From an uncultured Fluviicola sp. (GTDB taxonomy: Bacteria > Bacteroidota > Bacteroidia > Flavobacteriales > Crocinitomicaceae): a DNA stretch of 64,000 nucleotides. Positions 7,659-17,768 of the stretch are shown in pieces. Position 1 is the first letter of the stretch. Every line of letters begins with the position of its first letter. The position numbers and the translations under genes are program-made. The stretch spans positions 124,001 to 188,000 of the forward strand of contig NZ_CAMLDC010000003.1 of assembly GCF_946478805.1 (NCBI RefSeq), in the 5' to 3' direction. The notes beneath the pieces were generated by a model. That model did no database searches, had not been told where the DNA came from, and saw nothing but the letters and a program-made list of their open reading frames with translations.

Positions 7659-9423
7659 AGAAAACTCCTACCCGAATTAATTCATAATCCTCATGTTTCA
7701 GAATAAAACACGATTGATTCTCATATCCTCCACCGGTTTCAACTGATTTCAGGTCAAACGCATTGATCACTTCATTGGAAACATCTTCTTTCATCAATAA
7801 GGTTTTCGTGAAGTAGTAAACCACATCAAATCCATGTGCACCGGCCTTATTCATATCTGCCCGGTATTTTGAGCGATAGAGACGAAGTAAAACCTGTGTT
7901 TCCGGCAATGAGTAATTCAAATCACTGGAAGAAGCCCAGGTGATCTTATATTTTGTTTTGTAATATCCTGCGATATCGTCAAATCCACTCCACTCCTTCA
8001 ATCCGAACACTGTTACATCTGCGTTAGGTGATTTCCCCACTGCTTTATGCAAAGTATTGATGAAGCTCAGGACACTTCCTTTATCCCTTGAAGGAAATAC
8101 AACAACCGATTCTCCACTTTTCCGGATAAAGGTTGTGAAGTCGGACAGTTTTGCCTCTATCAGTTTCACATTTCCATTCTTCTTGGAAAGTTCAATAAAC
8201 CGTTTTCGATAGGCATCGAACAATTCCTGGTCTTTCGAATTTCCGGGATTGATCAATATGATCTGGGCAGTTTTATACTTATCAATCGTGTATTTCGCTA
8301 AAATCTCCTGTTGTGTCATATCCGTAGCAACAGAAGCGTAGATATACGGATTGTTTTTCAATAAGGAACTGTTGCAGGCAGAAGGGCAAACCATCCGGAT
8401 CTTTTGCTGTCCACACCATCTTCCGACGATATCCGCACTTTGAGGAACTAAGGGACCGAAAATCAAATCCATCCCTTTCATTTCAGAGGTATTCAAAACT
8501 TTCATTATTCCAATGGAGTCAAGAGGAATATCAATGATCTTGATGGTCGCATCAAAACCTAACTTCTCCAATGAATCCGCAGCCAATTCGACTCCCATGT
8601 AGAATTCGGTAGCCAGGTTCTTCAAGGCTGTATTTGCTGATTTATCATTCAACCCGAAACTAAGCAATACGGCAATGTTGTATTTCGATTTCGATTTGAA
8701 GATCAGGTCCTGATCCACTTTTCGAATTTCTTCTTTGGGCTGTACTTCGCGTACCGGAACCGGTTTTAAATTTTCTTTTTTCAAAGGAACCCGAATGATA
8801 TCTCCTGCTTTGATATTGGTCGATTTCAGGTTGTTGAATTTTTGCAGATCGTTTACAGGAACCATGAAGCGTTTCGAAATCGTGTAAAGCGTTTCACTTG
8901 CTTTTACTTCGTATACCAAAACCGTATCTGTAAATGTAATTGCCGGAGTGCTTACAACCGGTTTGTCTGCCTGCTTCGGTGGAATGGTGTCACCGGTAGG
9001 TGCGATAATTACTTTCAACACCTGTCCCACTTTCAATCCTTTGTCGATTCCAGGATTGTATTTCAACAGATCATCTACGGAACAATTGTATTTCTTGGCA
9101 ATTGAAAAAGCTGTCTCTCCCTTTTCAACGATATGCTCGCGAACAATTGTACCGCTCACAACTTTCATATCGGCTCCTCCAAGTGGAATCAGGTAACGAT
9201 AACCTTCCTTCACTCCTTTTTCAATTCCGGGATTCGCAGCAACGATATCGTCCACAGGAACATTGTAAGTTGTATGAATTCCCCACAAGGTGTTTCCTGG
9301 TTGCGCAATATGAACCGCATATTTTTTCCCATTGGAATATTCATACACCCAATCTTTTGTATCGACCTGGGCAAGTATTCCTTTTGAAAAAGCGAGTACA
9401 CAAATTAAAACGAAGTACTTCAT
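7651..9423 (-). CDS. LysM-repeat protein with periplasmic-binding (PBP1-like) domain
   Basis: The 590-residue protein has a signal peptide (about 1-19) and three LysM domains (about 35-80, 95-139 and 169-213, with GNTLWGIHTTYNV, GETAFSIAKKYNC and SETLYTISKRFMV). A Lys/Pro/Glu-rich linker follows, then a type 1 periplasmic-binding-protein fold (about 245-590) with INPGNSKDQELFDAYRKRF and FGPLVPQSADIVG. LysM would anchor it to peptidoglycan; the PBP1 part may sense a small ligand or a wall fragment, as in LpoA-like proteins, but no ligand can be read from sequence. It sits between guaA and hemF on the same strand and overlaps hemF by eight bases. The architecture is well supported; the function is unknown. 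Confidence 0.9.
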   Translation of the reverse strand: MKYFVLICVLAFSKGILAQVDTKDWVYEYSNGKKYAVHIAQPGNTLWGIHTTYNVPVDDIVAANPGIEKGVKEGYRYLIPLGGADMKVVSGTIVREHIVEKGETAFSIAKKYNCSVDDLLKYNPGIDKGLKVGQVLKVIIAPTGDTIPPKQADKPVVSTPAITFTDTVLVYEVKASETLYTISKRFMVPVNDLQKFNNLKSTNIKAGDIIRVPLKKENLKPVPVREVQPKEEIRKVDQDLIFKSKSKYNIAVLLSFGLNDKSANTALKNLATEFYMGVELAADSLEKLGFDATIKIIDIPLDSIGIMKVLNTSEMKGMDLIFGPLVPQSADIVGRWCGQQKIRMVCPSACNSSLLKNNPYIYASVATDMTQQEILAKYTIDKYKTAQIILINPGNSKDQELFDAYRKRFIELSKKNGNVKLIEAKLSDFTTFIRKSGESVVVFPSRDKGSVLSFINTLHKAVGKSPNADVTVFGLKEWSGFDDIAGYYKTKYKITWASSSDLNYSLPETQVLLRLYRSKYRADMNKAGAHGFDVVYYFTKTLLMKEDVSNEVINAFDLKSVETGGGYENQSCFILKHEDYELIRVGVFYE

Positions 9424-9466
9424 ATCTTAAAAATAATGGTTCTTTAATCCAAGAGTTATGCCAACC

Positions 9467-10999
9467 TTATTCCCATTCGATGGTTGCCGGCGGTTTGGAA
9501 CTGATATCGTAGGTTACCCGGTTGATCCCTTTCACCTGGTTAATGATCTTATTGGAAATCAAGGCTAAAAACTCATAAGGCAAATGACACCAGTCTGCTG
9601 TCATACCATCCGTAGAACTAACGGCTCTCAAAGCAACTGCATTCTCGTAAGTCCGTTCATCTCCCATCACTCCTACCGATTGAATCGGTAAGAAAATTGC
9701 CCCGGCTTGCCATACATCGTTGTATAAACCATGCTCTTTCAATCCGTCGATAAAGATTGCATCTACTTCTTGCAGGATACGCACTTTTTCTGCGGTCACT
9801 TCACCCAGGATACGGATTCCAAGGCCCGGACCCGGGAAAGGATGTCTGTTCAAAATATTCTCCGGCAAATCCAATGATCTGCCGACACGTCTCACCTCGT
9901 CCTTGAATAACAATCTCAAAGGTTCCACCACTTGTAATTTCATATAATCAGGTAAACCACCCACGTTGTGATGCGATTTGATCGTTTGTGAAGGCCCGCC
10001 ATTGACGGAAACAGATTCAATCACGTCCGGATAAATCGTTCCTTGTCCCAACCATTTTGCATCTGTCACCAGTTTCGATTCGGAATCAAACACATCGACA
10101 AATACTTTTCCGATTGCTTTGCGTTTTAATTCGGGATCCGTAACTCCGGAAAGTGCTTGATAGAAATCTGCAGTAGCGTCGACTCCTTTCACATTCAATC
10201 CTAATCCTTTATAGCTTTCCAAAACGGATTCAAACTCATTTTTGCGCAGCAATCCGTTATCCACAAAAATACAGTGCAGGTTCGACCCTATCGCACGATG
10301 TAAAATCATTGCTGCAACGGAAGAATCCACTCCACCTGATAAACCAAGGATCACTTTATCGTTTCCGAGTTTCTCTTTTAATTCAGCAACCGTAGTATCT
10401 ACGAAGGAATCCGGAGTCCAATTTTGGGAACATCCGCAAATTCCGACAATAAAATTCTTTAATAGGATTGCACCTTCCAGGGAATGGTACACTTCCGGGT
10501 GAAATTGAATCCCGTAAGTTGTTTCCCCTTTGATTGCATAACCTGCAACGGCTACATCTTTTGTAGAAGCAATAATCTGATAGGAATCGGGAACATGCTT
10601 AATCGTATCACCGTGACTCATCCAAACCTGCGACCCCATAGACATTCCTGTCACCAGTTCACTTGAATTATCTACAAAAGAAAGATTTGCACGACCATAT
10701 TCGCGAATCGTTGAAGGAAGCACTTCCCCGCCGAATTGCTGAGCCATATATTGAGCTCCGAAACAGACACCAAGCAAAGGAAACTTTCCTTTAATTGCAC
10801 TTAAATCAGGTTTTGGAGATTCGGGGTCTCTTGTTGAAAAAGGACTTCCGGACAAAATCACACCTTTTATATGTGTTCCCAAATCAGGAACTTTATTCCA
10901 CGGATGGATTTCACAATATACATTCAATTCACGAACTCGGCGCGCAATAAGCTGGGTGTATTGGGAGCCGAAATCAAGGATAAGGATCATTTCTTGCAT
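9467..10999 (-). CDS. guaA: GMP synthase (glutamine-hydrolysing)
   Basis: GuaA aminates XMP to GMP using glutamine and ATP. With ATG at 10999 ([16 protein letters not shown]) the protein is 510 residues, normal for the family. The frame stays open upstream to 11074, but the extra 25 residues are unlike GuaA and were dropped. ATG at 10990 is also possible. The class I amidotransferase triad is C79 (GVCFGAQ), H167 and E169 (QFHPE). The ATP-pyrophosphatase P-loop is SGGVDSS (221-227), and the C-terminal dimerisation domain shows [16 protein letters not shown] and ends [10 protein letters not shown]. It lies upstream of the LysM and hemF genes on the same strand and diverges from secA. Confidence 0.97.
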   Translation of the reverse strand: MQEMILILDFGSQYTQLIARRVRELNVYCEIHPWNKVPDLGTHIKGVILSGSPFSTRDPESPKPDLSAIKGKFPLLGVCFGAQYMAQQFGGEVLPSTIREYGRANLSFVDNSSELVTGMSMGSQVWMSHGDTIKHVPDSYQIIASTKDVAVAGYAIKGETTYGIQFHPEVYHSLEGAILLKNFIVGICGCSQNWTPDSFVDTTVAELKEKLGNDKVILGLSGGVDSSVAAMILHRAIGSNLHCIFVDNGLLRKNEFESVLESYKGLGLNVKGVDATADFYQALSGVTDPELKRKAIGKVFVDVFDSESKLVTDAKWLGQGTIYPDVIESVSVNGGPSQTIKSHHNVGGLPDYMKLQVVEPLRLLFKDEVRRVGRSLDLPENILNRHPFPGPGLGIRILGEVTAEKVRILQEVDAIFIDGLKEHGLYNDVWQAGAIFLPIQSVGVMGDERTYENAVALRAVSSTDGMTADWCHLPYEFLALISNKIINQVKGINRVTYDISSKPPATIEWE

Positions 11000-11200
11000 G
11001 CCTGCAAAGATAAGGCATATTCGCGACATGCAATACCGACATTTTGAATTTGTTTCCAACAAACTAACTGACAACGAAACACCAATCAGGACAATCTGTC
11101 AGTTTAACAACTTTTGGAATAATTTATGACAGAGAGCATGCATTAATCAAAGAAGCGTCGGGAATTTCATTATTTTTGGCTTCGATTTATAATAAACACC

Positions 11201-14200
11201 ATGTTAGGAGGAATTTTAAAGAAAATTTTAGGCGATAAGTCAGCTACTGACCAAAAAAAATATCAACCTGTCATTCAACAAGTTAATGACATATACGCTA
11301 GTGTACAAACCGATTCTGACGACGCATTACGTGGTAGAACAACTAAGTTTAAACAACGGGTTCAAGACGCTATTTCAGGTTTGGAGGCAGAAATTGCCGA
11401 CCTAACCCTGAAAGCAAATGATATCAATATGCCTTTGCATCAAAAAGAAGCAATCTACGAAAGCATCGATGCAAAAGAGAAAGAAGTCAATGTAATCATT
11501 GAAAAGGTATTGGAGGAAATTCTACCGGAAGCATTTGCTGTAGTAAAAGAAACTGCAAAACGTTGGGCAACGAATGGTCAACTAACAGTTACTGCAACAG
11601 AATTGGATAAAGAACTTGCTACCAAAAAAGATGGAATTACCATTGAAGGTGACAAGGCGATCTGGAGCAATAAGTGGACAGCAGCAGGTGCTGCAGTTGA
11701 ATGGGTAATGGTTCATTACGATGTTCAGTTGATGGGTGGAGCTGTATTGCACAGAGGAAATATCGCTGAAATGCAAACCGGTGAAGGTAAAACATTGGTT
11801 GCGACCCTTCCTGTTTATTTGAATGCTATTTCCGGTAAAGGAGTTCACGTTGTAACAGTGAATGATTACCTGGCAAAACGTGACTCGGAATGGATGGGAC
11901 CTTTGTACCAATTCCACGGTCTGACAGTGGATTGTATCGACAAGCACCAACCAAACTCGGAATCACGCAGAACCGCCTACATGGCCGACATCACATTCGG
12001 GACGAACAATGAATTCGGTTTCGATTACCTGCGTGATAACATGGCTAGTGCTGTGGAAGATTTGGTTCAACGCAAACATCACTTTGCAATTGTCGATGAG
12101 GTCGATTCAGTTTTAATTGATGACGCACGTACACCTTTGATCATTTCCGGTCCGACTCCAAAAGGAGACCAACACGAGTTTCACGAATTGAAGCCACGCG
12201 TAGAATTGATCGTTGAAGAACAACGTAAATACGTAAACCAGGCTTTGGCTGATGCTAAGAAATTGTTGACTGTCATTAACGGTGGAACTGTTGAAGGATT
12301 GGATCAGAAAACAGCATTGGAACAAGGTGGGATTGCCTTATTACGTGCTCACAGAGGTTTGCCGAAAAACAAGGCACTGCATAAATTCTTATCTGAACCG
12401 GGAATCAAATCTCACTTGCAAAAAGTCGAGAACCAATTCATGGCTGAGCAAGGAAAGCAGATGAAGAAGATCGACGTGGAGTTATTTTTCGTGATCGATG
12501 AGAAACAAAACACGGTTGAATTAACTGAAAAAGGAATTGACCTGATTTCAGGAAATGAAGACCGCAACTTCTTCGTAATGCCGGATATTTCAACTGAAAT
12601 TACCCGCTTGCAAAAACAAAACCTGGAGAAAGAAGAGTTTGCAGATAAAAAAGAAGTGTTGATCCGTGATTACACGATCAAATCAGAACGTATCCACTCT
12701 GTTTCCCAATTATTGAAAGCATATACCCTTTTCGAGAAAGAAGTGGAATATGTGATCATGGAAAACAAGATCAAGATTGTGGATGAGCAAACCGGTCGTA
12801 TCATGGAAGGCCGTCGTTATTCTGACGGATTGCACCAGGCGATTGAAGCAAAAGAAAATGTGACAGTTGAAGCTGCTACTCAGACATACGCAACCGTTAC
12901 CCTTCAAAATTACTTCCGTATGTACCACAAATTGGCTGGTATGACGGGTACTGCTGAAACGGAAGCGAAAGAATTCTGGGACATTTACAAATTGGATGTG
13001 GTGGTAGTTCCTACCAATCGTCCGATTACACGTAAAGATGACAACGATATGGTTTTCAAAACTGCACGTGAAAAATATGCTGCGGTTATTGAAGAAGTAA
13101 ACAAATTGGTTGAAGCCGGAAGACCTGTATTGGTTGGTACAACAACCGTTGAGATTTCCGAGTTATTGAGTCGTATGTTGAAAATGCGCAACATTCCTCA
13201 CCAGGTATTGAACGCGAAATACCACCAGAAAGAAGCAGAAATTGTAGCAAATGCCGGTAAAGCAGGAGCTGTAACGATCGCAACGAATATGGCTGGTCGT
13301 GGTACCGATATCAAATTGGGTGAAGGTGTGAAGGAAGCCGGAGGTTTGGCGATCATCGGTACTGAAAGACACGATTCCCGTCGGGTGGACAGACAGTTGC
13401 GCGGTCGTGCGGGTCGCCAGGGAGATCCCGGTACATCCAGTTTCTACGTTTCATTAGAAGACGATTTGATGCGTAAATTCGGTTCGGAACGTATTGCGAA
13501 AATCATGGACCGTTTGGGATTGAAAGAAGGAGAAGTGATTCAACACGGAATGGTTTCCAAATCCATCGAGCGTGCTCAGAAAAAAGTGGAAGAAAACAAC
13601 TTTGGTGTTCGTAAACGTTTATTGGAATACGATGACGTAATGAATGCACAACGTAAAGCAATTTACAAGAAACGTCACAATGCCCTATTCGGTGATCGTT
13701 TGGGAGTGGATGTTTCAAACATGTTCTACGATGTGATCGAAGGATTGGTGACAAGACACCAGGGAGGTTCTTACGAAGACTTCAATATCGATATGATCCG
13801 TATCATCGGTATCGATTCTCCTGTTTCTGAAGAACAATTCAAATCAGCAAAATACGACGACCTTGTAAATGACCTGTACGATGGCGTAATGGAGCATTAC
13901 AACAACAAGAATGCACGTTTGGCTGAAATTTCCATGCCACAGATCAAGCATGTTTTCGAAACGATGTCTCAATATCAGAATATTCAATTCATTATTACTG
14001 ACGGTGTGAAAACAATGCCTTTGGTTGTAAGTTTGAAAGAAGCTTATGAATCAAACGGAGCTTCTGTTCCAAGTGCATTGGAGCGAAACATCGTATTGGG
14101 AATGATTGACAATGAGTGGAAAGAACATTTACGTGAAATGGATGATTTGCGTACTTCTGTTCAGCAAGCGGTTTACGAACAAAAAGATCCGTTGTTGATC

Positions 14201-14551
14201 TACAAATTGGAGTCATTTGAATTGTTTAAAGCAATGAATGCGCGTTTGAGCAATGAAACAGTGGAGTTTTTGGTAAAAGCAGATGTTCCGAGAGACCAAT
14301 TGGATGACATTAAGACTACGAACAAGGAAGTTGCTCAAAACAACTATGAAAAAGCCCAAATCGAATCCACTTCATCCAGCACTGAGATGCCTCGTTTCAG
14401 CGGAAGCGAAGGATATGATGAAGCGATGCGCAATTCAGCACCACAGCGCGAGAAACAACAACCGATCGTTTCAACAGAACCTAAAATAGGCCGAAACGAT
14501 CCTTGTCCTTGCGGAAGCGGAAAGAAATACAAACAATGTCACGGAAAATAA
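11201..14551 (+). CDS. secA: Preprotein translocase ATPase SecA
   Basis: SecA drives Sec-dependent export through SecYEG. The 1116-residue protein is longer than E. coli SecA (901), as is usual in Bacteroidota. It has Walker A MQTGEGKT (191-198), NDYLAKRD (221-228), the Walker B region [20 protein letters not shown] and a long inserted segment after it (about 315-430) rich in charged helices. Motor domain 2 follows ([39 protein letters not shown]), then the scaffold helix and a C-terminal zinc site [20 protein letters not shown] 11201 gives the expected [13 protein letters not shown] start. A TATTTTTG box at 11171-11178 is a possible -7 element. Here it would export the many signal-peptide proteins in this window. 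Confidence 0.98.
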   Translation: MLGGILKKILGDKSATDQKKYQPVIQQVNDIYASVQTDSDDALRGRTTKFKQRVQDAISGLEAEIADLTLKANDINMPLHQKEAIYESIDAKEKEVNVIIEKVLEEILPEAFAVVKETAKRWATNGQLTVTATELDKELATKKDGITIEGDKAIWSNKWTAAGAAVEWVMVHYDVQLMGGAVLHRGNIAEMQTGEGKTLVATLPVYLNAISGKGVHVVTVNDYLAKRDSEWMGPLYQFHGLTVDCIDKHQPNSESRRTAYMADITFGTNNEFGFDYLRDNMASAVEDLVQRKHHFAIVDEVDSVLIDDARTPLIISGPTPKGDQHEFHELKPRVELIVEEQRKYVNQALADAKKLLTVINGGTVEGLDQKTALEQGGIALLRAHRGLPKNKALHKFLSEPGIKSHLQKVENQFMAEQGKQMKKIDVELFFVIDEKQNTVELTEKGIDLISGNEDRNFFVMPDISTEITRLQKQNLEKEEFADKKEVLIRDYTIKSERIHSVSQLLKAYTLFEKEVEYVIMENKIKIVDEQTGRIMEGRRYSDGLHQAIEAKENVTVEAATQTYATVTLQNYFRMYHKLAGMTGTAETEAKEFWDIYKLDVVVVPTNRPITRKDDNDMVFKTAREKYAAVIEEVNKLVEAGRPVLVGTTTVEISELLSRMLKMRNIPHQVLNAKYHQKEAEIVANAGKAGAVTIATNMAGRGTDIKLGEGVKEAGGLAIIGTERHDSRRVDRQLRGRAGRQGDPGTSSFYVSLEDDLMRKFGSERIAKIMDRLGLKEGEVIQHGMVSKSIERAQKKVEENNFGVRKRLLEYDDVMNAQRKAIYKKRHNALFGDRLGVDVSNMFYDVIEGLVTRHQGGSYEDFNIDMIRIIGIDSPVSEEQFKSAKYDDLVNDLYDGVMEHYNNKNARLAEISMPQIKHVFETMSQYQNIQFIITDGVKTMPLVVSLKEAYESNGASVPSALERNIVLGMIDNEWKEHLREMDDLRTSVQQAVYEQKDPLLIYKLESFELFKAMNARLSNETVEFLVKADVPRDQLDDIKTTNKEVAQNNYEKAQIESTSSSTEMPRFSGSEGYDEAMRNSAPQREKQQPIVSTEPKIGRNDPCPCGSGKKYKQCHGK

Positions 14552-14552
14552 A

Positions 14553-14582
14553 AAAATGGCGGTTCAATTGAACCGCCATTTT
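14553..14582. terminator. Perfect hairpin terminator after secA
   Basis: AAAATGGCGGTTCAATTGAACCGCCATTTT is a perfect 30-base palindrome that starts two bases after the secA stop. A-rich and T-rich flanks suggest it works from both sides, also ending the convergent T9SS cargo gene. Confidence 0.85.
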
Positions 14583-14646
14583 CATATTATAAACGATAGG
14601 TACGCCATACATCGCGTACCTATTTTGTTTTTTCCGATTAATAAAT

Positions 14647-16182
14647 TTATTTAACGATAGATACCTGAGAAGACCGCTCTACGTCACCGATCCGTACTTT
14701 CAGAATATAGATTCCATTTGATACGTGCTTGGTATCCAATTCTATTTTTTGTCCTCCTCGTTCGTAAATTCCGGATTTACCAGCAAGCACTTTACCTCCC
14801 ATGTCAACCAGTTCAAGAGAAACCGTTTCTTCTTTGGAAAGTTCCGTATGCACCAGGATGTAATCTTTAGCAGGATTCGGTAAAACGGTGTACCCTTCCT
14901 GTACCTGAACCATTTTCAGTTCCTCGTCCGCTATTCGTTCAAGATCCCTGATTGAGAACCCTTTTGAAGGAGTTATAGATTTCGGATTGGGTTCTGTGCT
15001 TACCTGAGCCTTATCAAAACAGAATCTGATACATGTACGGCATACTTCCTGCTCAGCTGTAATTTCGGTAACACACACCACGTAAGAACCGTAAGAACTA
15101 TAGGTATGGCCGCCGATTCCGGATGACGTTCCATCGCCCCAATCAACAATATACGTAGAAGTCGGGTTTGTAACATCCAATACAACAGAAGCAGTAGTCA
15201 TTCCCGTAGATGAACTGATTGCAGTATACAAAGTGAAATTACTATTGCAGCCTACGCGACAATCCCTTACACAAATGTTGTCATAATGTTTGATTTCCGA
15301 AGGAGAGCTGTTCACTTCCGGTGTGATTGAAATGGTAGTCCCGTTATCAATCACGTTATCAAAATCAGCACAAGTCATTCCCGGTGTAGCGAATGCCCAG
15401 GTTCCATCTGCGTTGCTTGGCGGTACTCCTCCGGCACAATGTGCAATCGGCGCACATACAGTTACCCAACCGTCACCAGGATTTAACCCAACATTAGCTA
15501 CAAACATAATGGTGTTCACTCCATCCGAAAGATAGATTTTCGGGTTATAAGGAAGTCCACCACCACCGGCGTAGGCATAAACCAATTGTACATCGAAACA
15601 AAGGCATTGTCCCAGGTAACTTTGTCCCAGATTGGTGTAATCGACCGAATTGCTCATCCAGGAAGATCCGGAAAGGTCTCCGATGGTCAAACAATTCGTT
15701 CCATCCAGTGGATTTACATCTGTGTAATTGGTTGTTACCCCGGAAGCTACCCAATTTCCGGCAGGTGAACTACCGTCAAACGTACTGCATGGACGCTGAT
15801 TATCTACACACATGCACTGCTGAATAGTGTATGCGCTGGAAGAATTGGGGCCGCATTCGCTTCGGACACTCCAGGAAAAACAAGGATAAGCTGACAACGG
15901 AATAGTCATTGAAGTACCTCCCGTTGGAAGTAACACGCTGGAAGAAGGGCCGCCATAATTCGGACAGCACATCGGATCTCCGACATACAAATATACCGTG
16001 TATCCAGTTGCTCCCAATACGGGACTCCAGTTTAACGTAACCGAGTTAGAAGACTGATCGTATTTACAGGTGGCTCCGGTAGGTGGCAAACAATTCGCAC
16101 TAACCGATTGAGCATAAATCCAATGAGTGCCTAGCAGACAAAAAAGGGCACACAAAACAAGCTGAAGTTTCATTCGTTTCAT
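14647..16182 (-). CDS. T9SS type A cargo protein with FN3-like and PKD-like segments
   Basis: The 511-residue exported protein has a signal peptide (about 1-24, ending WIYAQ), a fibronectin-III-like domain (about 30-120: SVTLNWSPVLGATGYTVYLY) and a beta-sandwich region (about 135-310) with aromatic-rich strands that resembles jelly-roll surface modules. A short PKD-like unit (VDWGDGTSSGIGGHTY, near 350) precedes a C-terminal type A sorting domain (VLPNPAKDYILVH, GIYILKVRIGDVE). Many cysteines (CCPN, CLCFDV, CRVGC) suggest disulphides outside the cell. No enzyme motif is visible. It is a single gene, convergent with secA. Adhesion or carbohydrate binding is an inference. Confidence 0.9.
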   Translation of the reverse strand: MKRMKLQLVLCALFCLLGTHWIYAQSVSANCLPPTGATCKYDQSSNSVTLNWSPVLGATGYTVYLYVGDPMCCPNYGGPSSSVLLPTGGTSMTIPLSAYPCFSWSVRSECGPNSSSAYTIQQCMCVDNQRPCSTFDGSSPAGNWVASGVTTNYTDVNPLDGTNCLTIGDLSGSSWMSNSVDYTNLGQSYLGQCLCFDVQLVYAYAGGGGLPYNPKIYLSDGVNTIMFVANVGLNPGDGWVTVCAPIAHCAGGVPPSNADGTWAFATPGMTCADFDNVIDNGTTISITPEVNSSPSEIKHYDNICVRDCRVGCNSNFTLYTAISSSTGMTTASVVLDVTNPTSTYIVDWGDGTSSGIGGHTYSSYGSYVVCVTEITAEQEVCRTCIRFCFDKAQVSTEPNPKSITPSKGFSIRDLERIADEELKMVQVQEGYTVLPNPAKDYILVHTELSKEETVSLELVDMGGKVLAGKSGIYERGGQKIELDTKHVSNGIYILKVRIGDVERSSQVSIVK

Positions 16183-16416
16183 AATTCAGTTTTTTATAAT
16201 GTTATAAAATAGTGATCAACACAACAATCGCTGTGCTTTTTGCATATATAAAAAAAAATAGTTTTCAAGTCAACTTTTTAACTTTTCCAGCTCTTGAATA
16301 CTTATACGGTTTCCATTCTATGGCACTCAAAACCGGATAAGCTTTAAGTCTTTTGGAATTCCCTGTCCACCGAACACTTTTTGAGGTATTGGTCAAAAAA
16401 AACGTAATAAAAATGA

Positions 16417-16424
16417 TAACTTTG
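16417..16424 (+). promoter_or_regulatory. -7 box (TAACTTTG) placed 4 bases before the DUF2520 gene ATG
   Basis: TAACTTTG matches TAnnTTTG, and ATG 16429 follows after four bases. A TTG at 16389-16391 lies 25 bases upstream, longer than the usual 17-23. If used, the transcript would be almost leaderless. Confidence 0.4.
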
Positions 16425-16428
16425 ATCT

Positions 16429-17190
16429 ATGAGCCAAAAATTAAAAATTGGAATTGTCGGAATGGGAAATGTCGGAGTTCATTTTCTCCAACGCCTGATT
16501 GACTTAGGGTATTCACATGTAACAGTTTACTCGCGTTCAGGGAACAATCTGCCTGCTTCCATGAATGTGAAGAATGTTCAATTCACAAACGATTTCAAGG
16601 AATTCATCGACTTTGACCTGGTATTTTGCGCGGTAAATGACAATACGATGCTGGAGATGATCCGACTCGTTTCAAAATATGCACCAGTGGTTTCAGTTTC
16701 CGGAACAGTCAACCTGAATCACCTGGAAACAAAATACCCGATCGGCACTTTCTACCCTTTGCAAAGTTTCAAATCGGATCAAAGTATTCATTGGGAAGGA
16801 TTACCCCTCTTCATAGAAGCAAAAGATCCCGGGTTCAATGATTTCCTGATGAAACTGGCGAAAGAATTCAGTGGGAATGCAATCCAACTATCGGAAGACA
16901 AGCGTCAGTACTTGCATGTTGCCGCAGTGTTTGCCAATAATTTTACCAATCACATCATCGATCTGGCAGCACATTATTGTGACGAACATCAAATTGAATT
17001 TGATTGGTTAAAACCATTGATCAATCAAACCATGGAGAAAATTCAAACGAATAATCCACACGATATTATGACGGGCCCTGCAGTGAGAAACGATCAAAGC
17101 ACGATCAACAAGCATTTGGAATTATTGGCACCGGATCAGAGAAATATCTATCAGACATTGACAAAGAGTATCATCAAACACCACAAATAA
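16429..17190 (+). CDS. Rossmann-fold DUF2520 protein (ProC/F420-NADP oxidoreductase-like)
   Basis: The 253-residue cytoplasmic protein has an N-terminal Rossmann domain with GIVGMGNVGVHF (8-19) and a basic/polar strand end VYSRSG suited to NADP, followed by a helical DUF2520 domain (about 125-250: HVAAVFANNFTNHIIDLA, TGPAVRNDQ). DUF2520 proteins resemble 6-phosphogluconate-dehydrogenase-like oxidoreductases, but their substrate is not established. The next gene, kdsC-like, starts one base after its stop, so the two form an operon; the same pair recurs in other Bacteroidota. An oxidoreductase role is inferred. Confidence 0.88.
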   Translation: MSQKLKIGIVGMGNVGVHFLQRLIDLGYSHVTVYSRSGNNLPASMNVKNVQFTNDFKEFIDFDLVFCAVNDNTMLEMIRLVSKYAPVVSVSGTVNLNHLETKYPIGTFYPLQSFKSDQSIHWEGLPLFIEAKDPGFNDFLMKLAKEFSGNAIQLSEDKRQYLHVAAVFANNFTNHIIDLAAHYCDEHQIEFDWLKPLINQTMEKIQTNNPHDIMTGPAVRNDQSTINKHLELLAPDQRNIYQTLTKSIIKHHK

Positions 17191-17191
17191 T

Positions 17192-17710
17192 ATGATTAGC
17201 TACAAAGAACGATTGAATGACATTTCTACGTTTATTTTTGATATTGATGGTGTCTTGACAAACGGAATTGTTTTTCCTTATCACGGAGAGTTATTGCGCG
17301 GATTAAATTCAAAAGACGGATATGCTATTCAGTATGCGGTCAAAAAAGGATACAAAGTATTCATCATCACGGGCGGAAACTCGGAAGATGTGAAGAACAG
17401 TCTGCTGCATTTGGGTGTTACGGAAGTTCATTTGCGTTCTTCCGATAAGGTACGGGTTTACGGAGAACTGAAACAAAAACACCAATTCAAAGACAGCGAA
17501 GTCTTGTATATGGGTGATGACCTACCCGATTACCAAGTGATGCAACTGGTTGGGATGGCCGCTTGTCCACAGGATTCCGCCATTGAAATCAAACACATTT
17601 CACATTATCAATCCCCTTATTCAGGTGGAAAGGGATGTGTGAGAGATATCATTGAGCAGACATTGCGTGTTCACGATAATTGGTTCCACGAAGAGGCGTT
17701 TGTGTGGTGA
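17192..17710 (+). CDS. kdsC: KDO-8-phosphate phosphatase (KdsC-like HAD hydrolase)
   Basis: It is predicted to remove phosphate from 3-deoxy-D-manno-octulosonate 8-phosphate, giving KDO for lipopolysaccharide core. The 172-residue C0-type HAD protein shows the nucleophile pair D17-x-D19 (FIFDIDGVLTNG), motif II T60 (FIITGGNSE), K86 in the SSDK region and the metal-binding D109/D110 (LYMGDDLPDYQVM). There is no cap domain, as expected for tetrameric KdsC. The gene follows the DUF2520 gene after one base and is translationally linked. The HAD call is secure; the exact substrate is by family similarity. Confidence 0.9.
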   Translation: MISYKERLNDISTFIFDIDGVLTNGIVFPYHGELLRGLNSKDGYAIQYAVKKGYKVFIITGGNSEDVKNSLLHLGVTEVHLRSSDKVRVYGELKQKHQFKDSEVLYMGDDLPDYQVMQLVGMAACPQDSAIEIKHISHYQSPYSGGKGCVRDIIEQTLRVHDNWFHEEAFVW

Positions 17711-17738
17711 AAATGACGAGCGTGTTAGCCGAGCTCCT

Positions 17739-17758
17739 AATTCGTGCATTCGTGGCTA
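17739..17758. repeat. Intergenic word AATTCGTGCATTCGTGGCTA
   Basis: A 20-base internally repetitive word (ATTCGTG twice) lies between kdsC and the LEA-like gene. TAGCC (17726-17730) pairs with GGCTA (17754-17758), making a weak hairpin. It resembles short repeated words I recall from intergenic DNA of other Bacteroidota; no function is evident. Confidence 0.4.
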
Positions 17759-17768
17759 GAGCTTTGGA

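Noticed and set aside
10999..11074. 25-residue N-terminal extension of GuaA
   Set aside because: The extra residues do not resemble GuaA; ATG 10999 gives the normal family length.
11066..11104. AACTGAC...GTCAGTT inverted repeat upstream of secA
   Set aside because: Only seven pairs with a 25-base loop; too weak to call an operator or leader peptide.
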